A DNA stretch of 64,000 nt from Mucilaginibacter sp. L196 (GCF_009765905.1 NZ_LMUO01000015.1:278219-342218); one strand, 5' to 3'; shown: positions 35,559 through 45,738, numbered from the stretch's first letter. A program made the numbers and translations. Notes: generated by a model from the sequence alone, not told the origin.

Positions 35559-35721
35559 GAATTGTTTTAGAAATGAATTTAAACTGCGTTAGGCCCCGCA
35601 TGGCGCTGTAATATTGCTTGTATGTAAAATTGTTTTGATTGCAAAAAGCCACATTGAGCGGCTGGTGTAACTTATTTACAATCATGATAAATGCAGTATT
35701 AAACTCATAATTTATGGGCAA

Positions 35722-35757
35722 ATTAAAATAAGGCAGTGCCTAAGCACCGCCTTATTG
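35722..35757 (-). terminator. Hairpin terminator between SusE and GH31
   Basis: AATAAGGC (35727-35734) and GTGC (35736-35739) pair with GCAC (35744-35747) and GCCTTATT (35749-35756) around a CTAA loop, and T-rich sequence follows on the minus strand. It lies just after the SusE stop and may reduce read-through from SusCDE into the enzyme genes. Confidence 0.78.
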
Positions 35758-35761
35758 GGAA

Positions 35762-36901
35762 TTAATTTAAAACAGCTGTATAATAATAATCATTAGGATC
35801 ACCAAGATATAATGTGATTGTGTAGCTACCATCAGCCGGAACAGTCATATTATTTATCGGGTTTGAACCAAATATTGGGTTATCAGCATACTGAATTCTG
35901 TTGGTTGTACCGTTGATACCAAAATCAATCACCCAGGCATTATTAGCCCTGAATTTGAATGATCCGGATTTAAGCATATTCAACTTAATTGTATAAGCCA
36001 TTTTTGACGGAATAAAGGTCATTTCAGTTTCAGCATTCCAGCCATTAGGTGTGGCATCCCCAATTATTGCCCATGTGGTTAGTGTATAGGTCCACGCAAG
36101 CGTAACTGGATTGGCTGATACTTCATACAAGCCTGCACCTGGCAACGCCAAATTTGTAGTTGAAGTAGGTGAAAGCAAACCCGGTGTACCAGAATCACCA
36201 TAAGTAATGTGGTTCCAATCAGGCGCATTGGTGAATTTAAACTGATAAGTACCACCGGATGGCTCATAAATATATCCTTCATATATACTTGCTGATGCTG
36301 CAGCGGGATAAACACCTGCTGTTGGTGCGGCGGCTGTTCCAAATGCTGATGGGACAATAGCGTTTGGTAACCAGCTCTGATAATCGCCAGGTAAATATAA
36401 TATAGGATAACCGGCGTTAAAAGGAGGAACTACAACAGCTGGTTTATAAGTAATAACGCTAATTGTAATAGGTTTTGAGTTAGCATAACGATCTTGGTAT
36501 GCTTGCACCCTTACAACCAGTTTACCGGTATCATTAGCTGCAATTCCTGCTGCAATGGCTAAAGTATTAAAATCGCTACCCTTGTAAGTTTTTGTTAAAA
36601 CGTCACTTCCTATGGTAACACTTTGTGCATTTGCCCACGGACTTGCTCCAATTGTATCGGTTGATAAATCCACCTGCAATGTATAAGTAACATGTGATTT
36701 GTAAGGATACACTACAGCAGGCCAGTTGAATGTAATAACGTTTGATGCCGTATCAGCAGGTGTAATATCAACACTTGTAGTTGTTGACGTAAGCGGACCT
36801 GTGAATGCTACAGGTTGTAACTTGGTTAACGTAGCATCTTTATGGCAAGCAACGGCCAAACAGGCCATTGCTATTAATGTAAGATTTATTAATTTTTTCA
36901 T
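35762..36901 (-). CDS. susE: SusE-like outer-membrane starch-binding lipoprotein
   Basis: 379 residues. The lipobox AVAC gives Cys19. Residues about 40-150 form the SusE-type Ig-like domain (ITFNWPAVVYPYKSHVTYTLQVDL). The rest consists of repeated beta-sandwich carbohydrate-binding modules, seen in the YEGYIYEPSGGTYQFKFT and WAIIGDATPNGWNAETEM segments, the second being the classic SusE/SusF starch-binding repeat. These proteins bind starch at the surface and help SusCD capture it. It starts 8 bp after SusD ends. The symbol reflects family and order, not proven orthology. Confidence 0.87.
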   Translation of the reverse strand: MKKLINLTLIAMACLAVACHKDATLTKLQPVAFTGPLTSTTTSVDITPADTASNVITFNWPAVVYPYKSHVTYTLQVDLSTDTIGASPWANAQSVTIGSDVLTKTYKGSDFNTLAIAAGIAANDTGKLVVRVQAYQDRYANSKPITISVITYKPAVVVPPFNAGYPILYLPGDYQSWLPNAIVPSAFGTAAAPTAGVYPAAASASIYEGYIYEPSGGTYQFKFTNAPDWNHITYGDSGTPGLLSPTSTTNLALPGAGLYEVSANPVTLAWTYTLTTWAIIGDATPNGWNAETEMTFIPSKMAYTIKLNMLKSGSFKFRANNAWVIDFGINGTTNRIQYADNPIFGSNPINNMTVPADGSYTITLYLGDPNDYYYTAVLN

Positions 36902-36909
36902 AATGATTG

Positions 36910-38415
36910 TTAATTAGTATAACCAGGATTCTGTTTCAATGAAGGATCGATGGTAAGTTGCGCCGTAGGGATAGGGAATAATTCAATAAAAGCCCCACTT
37001 GCCGGCACAAAACCATGCGCATCAAGATAAGTTCCAAACCTGATCATATCCTGCCTGCGATGGCCCTCCATGTTTAATTCAAATCCTCTTTCATCATAAA
37101 TATTAGTAAGTGTCGGAGCTGCAATATCAGCTAAACCTGCACGTTCCCTTACCTGATTTAAGAAAGGTGCAGCGGCTGGTACATTTCCTAAACGTACATT
37201 ACATTCTGCCTCCATTAACAATACGTCGGCAAACCTGTACACAGGAAAATCATTTGATCCACCGCTGGCATCATGAATGCCTCCAAATTTGCCTGATGCA
37301 TTATCTTCTAAATAGAATTTAACATCCCTGACACCTCCGTCAATCTCTGCGCTTGTAAGCGAGGAAACGGTAGGCGTAAATACAGCACCTCCGGGTTGTG
37401 AACCGATTAAAAACTGTTTTATCCTTATATCATTCGGATCGAATTTGTTATAAAATTCTTCAGGAATAATTGTACCGTTCCATCCTGCAAAGCCAAAAAG
37501 CGCAGTACCTGTTGGGGTGTCCATACTTCTGATAGTATAAATGTTACCGCTCTCAATATTCTCAGTTAAATACAATGCGAATATTGTTTCATCATTAGGG
37601 CATACATCACCAAAAAGGTCGTAATAAGTATTTCCCAACGGGCTTGCAGTACTCGCAGTTGCCGGGTGTAACGTGTAACCACCGGCAGTAACCTGTGCAC
37701 AAGCATCAAGGCAAGCTTGCCATTGTGGTGTACCTGTATATACGCCTGCATTTAGGTAAAGCTTAGCCAAAACCATGTAGCCGGCATATTTATTAAAACG
37801 CCCATAAAAAGTACCTCCTCTTGTTGTTGGTAACAGGTCTACATTAGCTTTAAGATCATTTACTAAAAAATTATAGATAGTAGCCCTTGGTGTTTGCTTA
37901 ATCGTTGATAGATTAGCATTAACATCAGTATAAAAAGGCACATCACCAAAATCATCTATCAACAAATAATAAGCCCAGTCACGGGCAACAGTAGCTTCTG
38001 CAATGGATGCAGGAGATGCTTTTGCCGCTGTTAAAGTACTAATTGCAAGGGTTGCAGCATGTACTGTTTGATACGCCCACAGCCATGTATTGTTTGTTAT
38101 ACCTAAACTTGGCTGCGCAGTACGGGTATACAATTGTTCAAAATCCAACTGCCAGGAACCATCAGAACGCTTTGGTATAACTTGTTCATCAGATGAGAAC
38201 TCATTAAGGTCATACCAGCAGTTATCGCGACCGGCATAATTGCTACTCCATGTACCTGTTATTTGACCGTAGATACTTGCTAACGCATCCTGCTGGCCGG
38301 CAGGAGTCGCGTAAAAAGCGTTCGCGGCATATTTGTCGTAAACGGTTTCGTTTACCTTGGTGCAACTTTGAGCAGCAAGGCCAACTATTAAAATACCAAA
38401 TAATATCTTTTTCAT
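36910..38415 (-). CDS. susD: SusD/RagB family glycan-binding lipoprotein (starch locus)
   Basis: About 501 residues from ATG at 38413-38415; a GTG directly before would add one. Lipobox QSC at about Cys18-19 and the opening TKVNETVYDKY are typical of SusD. TPR-like helices in the middle and the C-terminal ERGFELNMEGHRRQDMIRFG (about 440-460) confirm the family. It follows SusC by 8 bp and precedes SusE. The starch ligand is inferred from neighbouring SusE, GH31, GH13 and SusR genes. Confidence 0.93.
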   Translation of the reverse strand: MKKILFGILIVGLAAQSCTKVNETVYDKYAANAFYATPAGQQDALASIYGQITGTWSSNYAGRDNCWYDLNEFSSDEQVIPKRSDGSWQLDFEQLYTRTAQPSLGITNNTWLWAYQTVHAATLAISTLTAAKASPASIAEATVARDWAYYLLIDDFGDVPFYTDVNANLSTIKQTPRATIYNFLVNDLKANVDLLPTTRGGTFYGRFNKYAGYMVLAKLYLNAGVYTGTPQWQACLDACAQVTAGGYTLHPATASTASPLGNTYYDLFGDVCPNDETIFALYLTENIESGNIYTIRSMDTPTGTALFGFAGWNGTIIPEEFYNKFDPNDIRIKQFLIGSQPGGAVFTPTVSSLTSAEIDGGVRDVKFYLEDNASGKFGGIHDASGGSNDFPVYRFADVLLMEAECNVRLGNVPAAAPFLNQVRERAGLADIAAPTLTNIYDERGFELNMEGHRRQDMIRFGTYLDAHGFVPASGAFIELFPIPTAQLTIDPSLKQNPGYTN

Positions 38416-38423
38416 CACTCTAA

Positions 38424-41414
38424 TTATTTTAATACTATACTCAAACCTGCTGAATAGGTTCTGGTTAGCGGATAAACGCCGGCATCGTTGCCTGAAGAAT
38501 CCTGGTAAGTTGTGCTGCCTATTGCTTGCGCTCCACCAGTTGTATTAACCTCAGGATCAAGCCCGGTATATTTGGTTATAGTTAAAAGGTTTTGCCCTGT
38601 TATTGATACACGTAAGGAGCTTATGTATTTATTGTTAGCAACGTTAAACCTGTAACCAAATGATAAATTCTGGAACCTTAAATAGTTTCCGCTTTCTAAC
38701 CACTCGTCAGAAGCGTAAGTACTTTGTTTTATCCCGTCAGTAATAGCACTTTGAAGCACATTTGATCTACCTATATTCCCCAACATACTTAAAGTTTGGC
38801 GTACAGAGTTATAGATTTTGTTACCACCAGCACCACGCCAAACCATTGATACATCAAAGTTTTTGTAGGTGAACGATGGTGTAAAGGCATAATCATATTT
38901 AGGCAATGCCTGTCCTTCATCAACCCTTGCTTTACTTTGAGCACTTTGATCAACCTGACCATTTACTTCACCTGCAACGGTTTCAGTACCGGTTGCATCT
39001 ACACCTGTATGATGTAATATAAGATAGGTATCTATTGGTTTCCCTATAACTAAGTATGCATTTGGTGTATTCGTAGCAACATAGTTTGTATTTGCGGTCT
39101 GACCTTCAATTTCGCCACCAAGGCTTAATACCTTGTTTTGCATAAATGAGCCATTACCTGCAAGCGTTAACGACATGTTGGGTTTTCTGATCACGGCATA
39201 ACTTAATGAAAGCTCTAAACCGCGGTTTTGTAAACTACCCAGGTTAGCAAGATAATTTGGATTCACAATATTACCCTCGACTAGTACTTGATAATCAAAT
39301 AATAGATTATCAGTGGTAGCTGTATAAACATCAACTGTACCAGTAAGCCTGTCATTAAACAAACCAAAATCTAAACCTGCATCAGTTTGCTTTTTGGTTT
39401 CCCACTTTAAGTCAGGATTATTATTCTGTATTGCAGCATAATATGGTATAGTTTGGCCACCAAAATATGTAGTTCCAGCCAGCCCAACTAAGTAAAGGGA
39501 ACCCTGAGGCTGAAGGCCTTGTTGATTACCTGTAACACCATAGCCAGCGCGCAGTTTTAACGAGCTTACAGTGCTTTGATCTTTCATGAAATCTTCCTGA
39601 TCAATTTTCCAGGCAACACCTGCTGATGGGAAACTGGCAAATTTGTTATTTGCACCAAATACAGAAGAACCATCGCGCCTAAAGCTTGCGGTTAAATAGT
39701 ATTTGTGATCATAATTATAATTAGCTAACCCGATGAATGAAACCAGCGTCCTGTCGTTTTTGTAAGACGATACATCGCCTGGCAGTGCATCAGCAAATGT
39801 TCCTGCTTGTAAAGCATTATAAGTAGCTATATCATTTATAAACCCCCTTGCTTGTGCAAAGTCACCAAAATAGGTTTGGCGTTGCCACTCATAAATGCCT
39901 TGTGCATCAAAATGGCTCTTTCCAAAATCATGGTTATATTTTAAATAGATATCCATTAATTTCTCATCCGTATGCTTGTTGTTAATGTTTGCTACACCAT
40001 TATATTCAATAGCATTTGTAAGCGTAGATGATACCGGTGCGTAATAACCGGTATTTTCATCGGTTTTTCTCCAGCTGCCGAACCATCCTGCTGATAACCC
40101 TTTATAGATATCCAAATCGGCTCTTAAGCTTCCGAAAAGGTTATCAAAATTGTCATCATTTTTTACAGTTTTAGCAACTGCATAAGGGTTTACGTATTGA
40201 AATACGTTTGGATCGATATAATAACTTCCATCAGTATTATATACCGGATCCGTAGGCCTTGAGATGTAGGTCTGGCTTATCAAATTTGAACTATAAGATA
40301 CAGGGCCCACACCTGTAGGGCTATAAGTAGTATTAGTAATACCGCTATTTAAATTCAGGCTTAAGGTAAGCTTATCATTTAAAGCTTTTTGTGTTGCCAC
40401 AAGGGTACCAATGTATTTATGATAGTTTGAATTAATAACGATACCGGTTTGATCAACAGCGCTAATTGACGCACGGTAGTTAAACTCATCAGTAGCACCG
40501 CCAAAAGCAAGTGTATGGTTTTGAGTTACGCCATCTCTTGTTAATAAGTTAAACCAATCTGTATTTGAACCGTGATTAGCTGAAGCATCAACACCTAAAG
40601 CATTAGCTTCCTGTGTCCATTGTGCTGCATTTAGCTCATGTAAAGTTTTAGCGATCACATCAAGCGAAGTGTTTTCAGTAACTTCAACGCTTGTTTTACC
40701 TGCAGGGGTTCTTTTTGTAGTAACAATAAGTACACCTGCTGCACCGCGTGAACCGTATTGAGCTGTTGAAACAGCATCTTTCAATACCTGTATGTTTGCA
40801 ATTTCACTTGGCGGCACCTGAGTTAACAAAGTCATATCACCTTGTACACCATCAAGAATCACCAAGGGATCGTTCCCGCCCTCCAGAGAAGTGATTCCAC
40901 GAATACGAATTGTAGGTGGCACCCCTGGTTCGCTGCCTGTTGAAGTGATGTTAACACCAGCCGCTTTACCTGCTAATTGGTCTAAAGGATTGGTAGTTGG
41001 GCCAGGATTTAAATCCTTAGCCGAAACGCTTGATACAGAACCGATAAGATCTGTCTTTTTAACAGAACTGTAGCCAACAACCACTACTTCGTTTAATGAT
41101 TTTTGATTAGGCACTAATTGAATAGTAGGTCTGGCATCTGTTGCCGCAATTGTTTTATCCATCTCATCGTAACCAACAAAAGTGATTGCAACAGCAATTG
41201 CCGATTGTCCGTTGTTAGGAAATGAGAATACACCTTTTGCATCAGTAGTAGTAGTTTGATCTGTACCTTTAATGTGAACAGTTGCGCCTGGAAGAGGCTG
41301 CGCTGCTTCATCAACTACTTTACCTGTAAAAGGCTTGTTTTGTGCAAACACACTTATTGCACAAATTAATAATAGCACGGTAAGACCATACTTAAATAAG
41401 TAAACTTGTTTCAT
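38424..41414 (-). CDS. susC: SusC/RagA family TonB-dependent transporter (starch locus)
   Basis: 996 residues. Signal peptide to about 24 (SVFAQN), carboxypeptidase-regulatory-like domain about 28-100, the VVVVGYSSVKKTDLIG motif near 110-125, plug about 125-235 (DAVSTAQYGSRGAAGV), then a TonB-dependent beta-barrel to the C-terminus (TYSAGLSIVLK). It would import maltodextrins with SusD and SusE. It is first in the minus-strand starch operon. Upstream lie a promoter-like pair with flanking direct repeats (41464-41503) and a 31-bp palindrome (41546-41576). Confidence 0.94.
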   Translation of the reverse strand: MKQVYLFKYGLTVLLLICAISVFAQNKPFTGKVVDEAAQPLPGATVHIKGTDQTTTTDAKGVFSFPNNGQSAIAVAITFVGYDEMDKTIAATDARPTIQLVPNQKSLNEVVVVGYSSVKKTDLIGSVSSVSAKDLNPGPTTNPLDQLAGKAAGVNITSTGSEPGVPPTIRIRGITSLEGGNDPLVILDGVQGDMTLLTQVPPSEIANIQVLKDAVSTAQYGSRGAAGVLIVTTKRTPAGKTSVEVTENTSLDVIAKTLHELNAAQWTQEANALGVDASANHGSNTDWFNLLTRDGVTQNHTLAFGGATDEFNYRASISAVDQTGIVINSNYHKYIGTLVATQKALNDKLTLSLNLNSGITNTTYSPTGVGPVSYSSNLISQTYISRPTDPVYNTDGSYYIDPNVFQYVNPYAVAKTVKNDDNFDNLFGSLRADLDIYKGLSAGWFGSWRKTDENTGYYAPVSSTLTNAIEYNGVANINNKHTDEKLMDIYLKYNHDFGKSHFDAQGIYEWQRQTYFGDFAQARGFINDIATYNALQAGTFADALPGDVSSYKNDRTLVSFIGLANYNYDHKYYLTASFRRDGSSVFGANNKFASFPSAGVAWKIDQEDFMKDQSTVSSLKLRAGYGVTGNQQGLQPQGSLYLVGLAGTTYFGGQTIPYYAAIQNNNPDLKWETKKQTDAGLDFGLFNDRLTGTVDVYTATTDNLLFDYQVLVEGNIVNPNYLANLGSLQNRGLELSLSYAVIRKPNMSLTLAGNGSFMQNKVLSLGGEIEGQTANTNYVATNTPNAYLVIGKPIDTYLILHHTGVDATGTETVAGEVNGQVDQSAQSKARVDEGQALPKYDYAFTPSFTYKNFDVSMVWRGAGGNKIYNSVRQTLSMLGNIGRSNVLQSAITDGIKQSTYASDEWLESGNYLRFQNLSFGYRFNVANNKYISSLRVSITGQNLLTITKYTGLDPEVNTTGGAQAIGSTTYQDSSGNDAGVYPLTRTYSAGLSIVLK

Positions 41415-41463
41415 TGATTTTGGGTTTAATAAATTGGTTAAAAACTATCCGCTGCTATAGCGA

Positions 41464-41503
41464 TAGGATTGTCAAAGTAAATTAGGATTGGAGCGAAATA
41501 CAA
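41464..41503 (-). promoter_or_regulatory. Candidate SusC promoter with CAATCCTA repeats around the -7 box
   Basis: On the minus strand, TTG (41501-41503), 20 bases, and TTACTTTG (41473-41480) approximate the Bacteroidota -33/-7 consensus (TTTG, TAnnTTTG; one mismatch in the -7 box). TAGGATTG on the plus strand occurs at 41464-41471 and again at 41483-41490, 19 bases apart, so identical repeats lie on both sides of the -7 box, about 50-76 bp before the ATG. Confidence 0.42.
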
Positions 41504-41545
41504 CTAATCAAACATCCGATATTAAAAAAATCGAATAACATACAT

Positions 41546-41576
41546 AATTAAGTAATTGACTATCAATTACTTAATT
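41546..41576. promoter_or_regulatory. 31-bp perfect palindrome upstream of starch SusC
   Basis: AATTAAGTAATTGA (41546-41559) and TCAATTACTTAATT (41563-41576) are perfect 14-base inverted repeats with a CTA spacer. The site is 132 bp upstream of the SusC ATG and about 490 bp upstream of the divergent GH13 gene. It is a good candidate binding site for a dimeric regulator such as the nearby SusR-like protein; that link is inference. Confidence 0.45.
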
Positions 41577-42063
41577 ACTTAAATACAAAAAGAATATATA
41601 GATTATTATTAGGGATAATATGAATCAAAAACTAATTTCAAATATGAAATTATCGGATTATACTAATAGAGCTGACCTTTTTAAATCGCGCTTTATTCTA
41701 TATAAACTGAATAATTGTATTTAAAACATTTTTTAATTAAATAAAAATCAATATTCGCCAACAGCTCAAACACGCACAATAAGCTATAAATCAAATTCTT
41801 ATATACACAACCAATATATTAAATTCTATATAGGCCTTTTGCTGTATTGATTTTTGCGCCGATGAATAGTTCATTTGTATAGTGTTGCTTGTAAAATAGA
41901 AGCTAACAAATAAGCCAATTAAGTTTTTGTTGATGTTGATCTGAAAATAATATCAATTTATCATACCAATTATTTATCGCATATAATAAATGCAGCTATA
42001 CATTAAGCATGAGGGTTATATAATTACGTCCTTTTAAAGATAAAATATAAGTCAACATAAAAA

Positions 42064-43419
42064 ATGAAAAAAATAATAAGCTACATAGCTATTTCTACTA
42101 TGCTTTCCGGAATCATTCCCGGTACTGCAATGGCGCAAACCACTCCAGATCATGATCCACCACAATATGGTAAACCATATATGAATGTACCTGACAGGCG
42201 CGATGTATCCATGTACCAGATAAATATGCGTTCGTTTAGTAAGGAAGGTAATTTTAAAGGCATTATAGCACGCCTAGATTCGATAAAAGCATTGGGTGTT
42301 AATGTGGTTTATATTTTACCTATCTACCCGGTAGGTGTACTAAAAGCTCAAGACTCTCCTTACTCAGTAAAGGATTATCGCCAAATAAACACCGAATTTG
42401 GAACACTTAATGACTTACGAGCATTAGTGGATGGTGTGCATAAAAGAAAAATGGCGATCATAATAGATTGGGTAGGTAACCATACATCATGGGATAACCC
42501 ATGGATTGTGAATAAAGATTGGTACGAGCAAGATTCAACCGGCAACATTAAACATGCCCAAACCTGGCACGACGTTGCACAGTTGAATTTTAAAAATAAC
42601 GACATGCGTTTAACCATGATAAAAGACATGAAATATTGGGTTTTAACTGCCAATGTTGATGGCTTCCGTTGTGATTACGCTGATGGCCCGCCCGCTGACT
42701 TTTGGAAACAGGCTATTGATACGCTTAGAAACATACCTGCACACAAGTTGCTATTTTTAGCTGAAGGTTCGCGAGGTGAAAACTTCAATGCCGGGTTTGA
42801 TTATAATTTTGGATTTAGATTTTTTGAAAACCTGAAAGAGATCTATAAAGATGGAAAAACAGTAAAGTCTATCGATACTATCAACATAAAGGATTACACC
42901 AACGCAACCGATGGCCAGCAAATGGTTAGATATATTACCAATCACGATGTAAATAGTTCTGATGGTTCGCCAATACAATTATTTGGCGGTAAAAAAGGTT
43001 CAATGGCGGCTTTTGTGGTAGTTGCTTATATGAAAAGTGTGCCAATGATATATGACGGACAGGAAGTTGGCACCCCATATAGTTTGGTATTTCCTTTCAC
43101 CAACTCAAAAATTGACTGGTCATTAAATCCGGATGTTACTGCCGAATACAAAAAAGTAATTGCTTTTAGAAACGGTAGCGAAGCGGTAAGAAGAGGTGAA
43201 TTAACTTCATACAGCAGCGACGATGTATGTGCTTTTACCAAGCAATTGGGTGAGAAAGCGGTTTTTGTGTTATCTAACTTAAGAAATACGACTGTTAGCT
43301 ATACCGTTCCATCTAATCTATTGGATTATAATTGGAAAGATGGTTTTACGGGAGATAAAAGCAAGCTAAATAACACCGTTACACTTGCTCCATACCAGTA
43401 TATCGTACTAAAAAATTAA
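42064..43419 (+). CDS. GH13 alpha-amylase-family enzyme (periplasmic)
   Basis: 451 residues with an ordinary signal peptide (to about 25, TAMAQ) and no lipobox. All GH13 regions are canonical: DWVGNHTSWD with Asn139/His140 (region I), nucleophile Asp204 in FRCDYAD, acid/base Glu234 in FLAEG, and Asp295 in TNHDVNS. It is a paralogue of the GH13 lipoprotein at 31694-33085 (shared YPxGxLKAxxSPYSVKDY and TSWDN segments) but has the intact His and another destination. It is transcribed divergently from SusC and convergently with the SusR-like gene. It likely hydrolyses maltodextrins in the periplasm, as SusA does. Confidence 0.92.
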   Translation: MKKIISYIAISTMLSGIIPGTAMAQTTPDHDPPQYGKPYMNVPDRRDVSMYQINMRSFSKEGNFKGIIARLDSIKALGVNVVYILPIYPVGVLKAQDSPYSVKDYRQINTEFGTLNDLRALVDGVHKRKMAIIIDWVGNHTSWDNPWIVNKDWYEQDSTGNIKHAQTWHDVAQLNFKNNDMRLTMIKDMKYWVLTANVDGFRCDYADGPPADFWKQAIDTLRNIPAHKLLFLAEGSRGENFNAGFDYNFGFRFFENLKEIYKDGKTVKSIDTINIKDYTNATDGQQMVRYITNHDVNSSDGSPIQLFGGKKGSMAAFVVVAYMKSVPMIYDGQEVGTPYSLVFPFTNSKIDWSLNPDVTAEYKKVIAFRNGSEAVRRGELTSYSSDDVCAFTKQLGEKAVFVLSNLRNTTVSYTVPSNLLDYNWKDGFTGDKSKLNNTVTLAPYQYIVLKN

Positions 43420-43448
43420 AAACTGTTGAATAATGCTACCCCAGGCAT

Positions 43449-43480
43449 AGCTCCGAAGAGTATATCTTCGGGGCTTTTTG
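43449..43480 (+). terminator. Terminator after the GH13 gene
   Basis: AGCTCCGAAGA (43449-43459) pairs with TCTTCGGGGCT (43465-43475, one T-G pair) around GTATA, followed by TTTTT. It lies 30 bp after the stop codon. Confidence 0.85.
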
Positions 43481-43507
43481 TTGTTTTAAAACATGGAATG
43501 TAATTGG

Positions 43508-45211
43508 TTAATCTACCTGGTTAAGCTGATCTGCATTTTCCTTAACTGCTTTTATCAGCATTATTTTGTCTTCGAACTCTTCGTTAGGGATCAGCGATTT
43601 ATTTTTAACCTTTGTTTTATAGGTGTATATGGTATTAACTGAATAATTCAGGATCTTGCCGATGGTTTCGTTATCATGTATACCTAAACGTATTAAGGCA
43701 AAAATGCGCAGTTCGCTGTTAAGCAGCTGCCCGTCGGCTAAATGTATTTGATGATGGGCATCAAATAAAGCGTTAAAATCTTCTACAAATTTTGGGAAGA
43801 TATTTAAAAACACCCTATCAAAGCTATGTGACAAGTTTTCGCGTTCGAAATTGGTATTTAAACGATTAAGAACCATTAAAACCTCTTCATAACGCTTTTC
43901 GCGCATGTTTTTTTCTATTGACCGCTTAAGCCTATCAAGTTTCTCAATATAATCTGAGTGCGTATTGAAAAAATAGCCAATGTATTCATCCTTAATCATA
44001 TTGGCCTCATCAAGTTTTAAATTAAACTGCGAGAGGGTACGGTTGGCATTATCAAGCCGGGTATTTACTTTTATTAGGGATGCGTTAGCTACATTTAAAT
44101 CATTGTTTTTATTTACGATGATCTGATCAGCAATGCGCAGCTTTTTAAGTTGTTTTAGCACAATTATCGAAAAAATAATTACCAAAAAAACCAACCCGGT
44201 TATTATGGATGCATAAATAATTAATGAACGCTTTTGCTTCTCTATCCCTCCTATCTGTTCACTTTCAATAATTGGCATAATATTGCTTATCTGCGCTTCG
44301 CGGTGCCGTGCACCATAAAAATTGGCATCATCAATAGCGTTATTTATATAACTGAAGGCGGTTTCAATATCGCCCCGCTGTAATATGTGGGTAGCAAGAT
44401 TGGTTAATGCAACAGATTCTTTAGTTGAGTGTGTATTATCAACTATAGCAGATTTGATTAATAAAGGAAGCCCTTTATCGGCTTGCCCCATCTCGAAATA
44501 AAGAAAACTTAAACAGCTATAATTAATAGCGCTGTCCTGGTAGCTTTGTTTAAAGCGCAATAATTTTTCATAAGGGATTATTGCATTTTTATAATCCTGA
44601 CTCCGGAGTAGTTTTAAACCTAATGCCGAAAGATATTCATATGAATCGGGTTTGTTTTGTTTTAGGATAGAATCGCAATAACTTAAACCTTTAAGGCTAT
44701 ATTTATTGTAGTAATCACTTATCTTATCAAAATCTGCCAGGTCAAAATTACTGCGCACCTGTAAAAAAAGATAATTGTACCGCTGCTCATTCGTAAGATA
44801 CTTAACATTTACCTTATTCAGGGTATCTAAGCCCTCCTTAAACATACCTGCAGATACCAGGATGAACCCCATATTTAAACGGGAGTAGTTTATTTTATTT
44901 TCATCTTTAAGCAGATAAGCGCAGGTATTTAATTTTTTGCAATAAACATATGCAGAATCATGAATGAAGGATTTGTATTGCTCAAATAGTTGGTCATAAA
45001 CATCGTATTTGGCGCTTTCGGATTTTGTAAATTTCAGGTGTTGCTTTATTTCAGCAATGGCCTCCTGTTTCTGTTTAACCAACACCTCTTTATTAGCCAA
45101 TACACTATTAAGTTGGTTAAGCAGGCTATCAGTTGTTGATTGGGCTTGTGCAGCAATATTAAACAACAAAACAACCTGCACCAATATCAATAGCCGTATC
45201 AACTTCATCAT
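43508..45211 (-). CDS. SusR-type membrane-spanning transcriptional regulator (TPR, TM, HTH; DUF6377-like)
   Basis: 567 residues: signal sequence to about 23 (AAQAQS), periplasmic TPR-like helices about 30-310, one transmembrane helix about 328-350, cytoplasmic coiled coil about 355-415, then a helical region ending in a LuxR/GerE-like HTH about 495-545 ([31 protein letters not shown]). This is the layout of Bacteroides SusR, which senses maltose-like sugars in the periplasm and activates the sus operon. It lies convergent to GH13 and next to the starch operon, so it is the likely regulator of PUL 2. It is divergent from the mannan SusC, which leaves cross-control open. Confidence 0.82.
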   Translation of the reverse strand: MMKLIRLLILVQVVLLFNIAAQAQSTTDSLLNQLNSVLANKEVLVKQKQEAIAEIKQHLKFTKSESAKYDVYDQLFEQYKSFIHDSAYVYCKKLNTCAYLLKDENKINYSRLNMGFILVSAGMFKEGLDTLNKVNVKYLTNEQRYNYLFLQVRSNFDLADFDKISDYYNKYSLKGLSYCDSILKQNKPDSYEYLSALGLKLLRSQDYKNAIIPYEKLLRFKQSYQDSAINYSCLSFLYFEMGQADKGLPLLIKSAIVDNTHSTKESVALTNLATHILQRGDIETAFSYINNAIDDANFYGARHREAQISNIMPIIESEQIGGIEKQKRSLIIYASIITGLVFLVIIFSIIVLKQLKKLRIADQIIVNKNNDLNVANASLIKVNTRLDNANRTLSQFNLKLDEANMIKDEYIGYFFNTHSDYIEKLDRLKRSIEKNMREKRYEEVLMVLNRLNTNFERENLSHSFDRVFLNIFPKFVEDFNALFDAHHQIHLADGQLLNSELRIFALIRLGIHDNETIGKILNYSVNTIYTYKTKVKNKSLIPNEEFEDKIMLIKAVKENADQLNQVD

Positions 45212-45443
45212 ATTATACTCGGAAATAACTGTAGTTTATAAAGTATTAAATTTATAAAATTTTTTAGTTTTATAAACCTAAATCTATAAATATTTATCTT
45301 TTTTCCGGGCAAAACAGCAGTAATATGTATTGATATATCAAAACACTAAGCCTGGTAAACATTAATATTTTAATGTCATAAATTTTACACCTATTAAATC
45401 TCTTTTAATAATAATTTATCACACCATAAAAATGATTTTCTAC

Positions 45444-45503
45444 TGCGTTTCAATTGCAAACGCAATTATTAAAAGATGATACTTTTTTTGCACCAAGTAT
45501 CAT
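45444..45503. promoter_or_regulatory. Cluster of perfect inverted repeats upstream of mannan SusC
   Basis: TGCGTTT (45444-45450) pairs with AAACGCA (45458-45464). Overlapping it, AATTGC (45452-45457) pairs with GCAATT (45462-45467). Nine bases later ATGATACTT (45476-45484) pairs with AAGTATCAT (45495-45503) across ten bases. Three perfect dyads within 60 bp in a divergent promoter region suggest one or more operators. Which regulator binds is unknown. Confidence 0.42.
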
Positions 45504-45738
45504 AAAATTACCTATTGGCTCATTGCAATTCTTGCTAAATCGAATAAACCAATCTCGAAATTTGAGAGAAAAACTACGCAAACGGACAGTTAATTGATTG
45601 TTTATAACAAATAAATGTTAAAATAATATCACCTATTGCATTGCTTATTAGTTTGCATACGCCTCGTATAAGCTTTTTACAGATAATTTTTAATTATAGA
45701 ATGGTAAAAAAATATTATAATTCATGTCATTCCTAGGG

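Larger units (their letters stand above)
41415..42063. other. Divergent intergenic control region between starch SusC and GH13
   Basis: This 649-bp AT-rich region separates the minus-strand SusC operon from the plus-strand GH13 gene. It contains the SusC promoter candidate (41464-41503) and a perfect palindrome (41546-41576). No clear TAnnTTTG box was found for the plus-strand gene, and no small gene or structured RNA was seen in 41580-42063. Confidence 0.6.
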
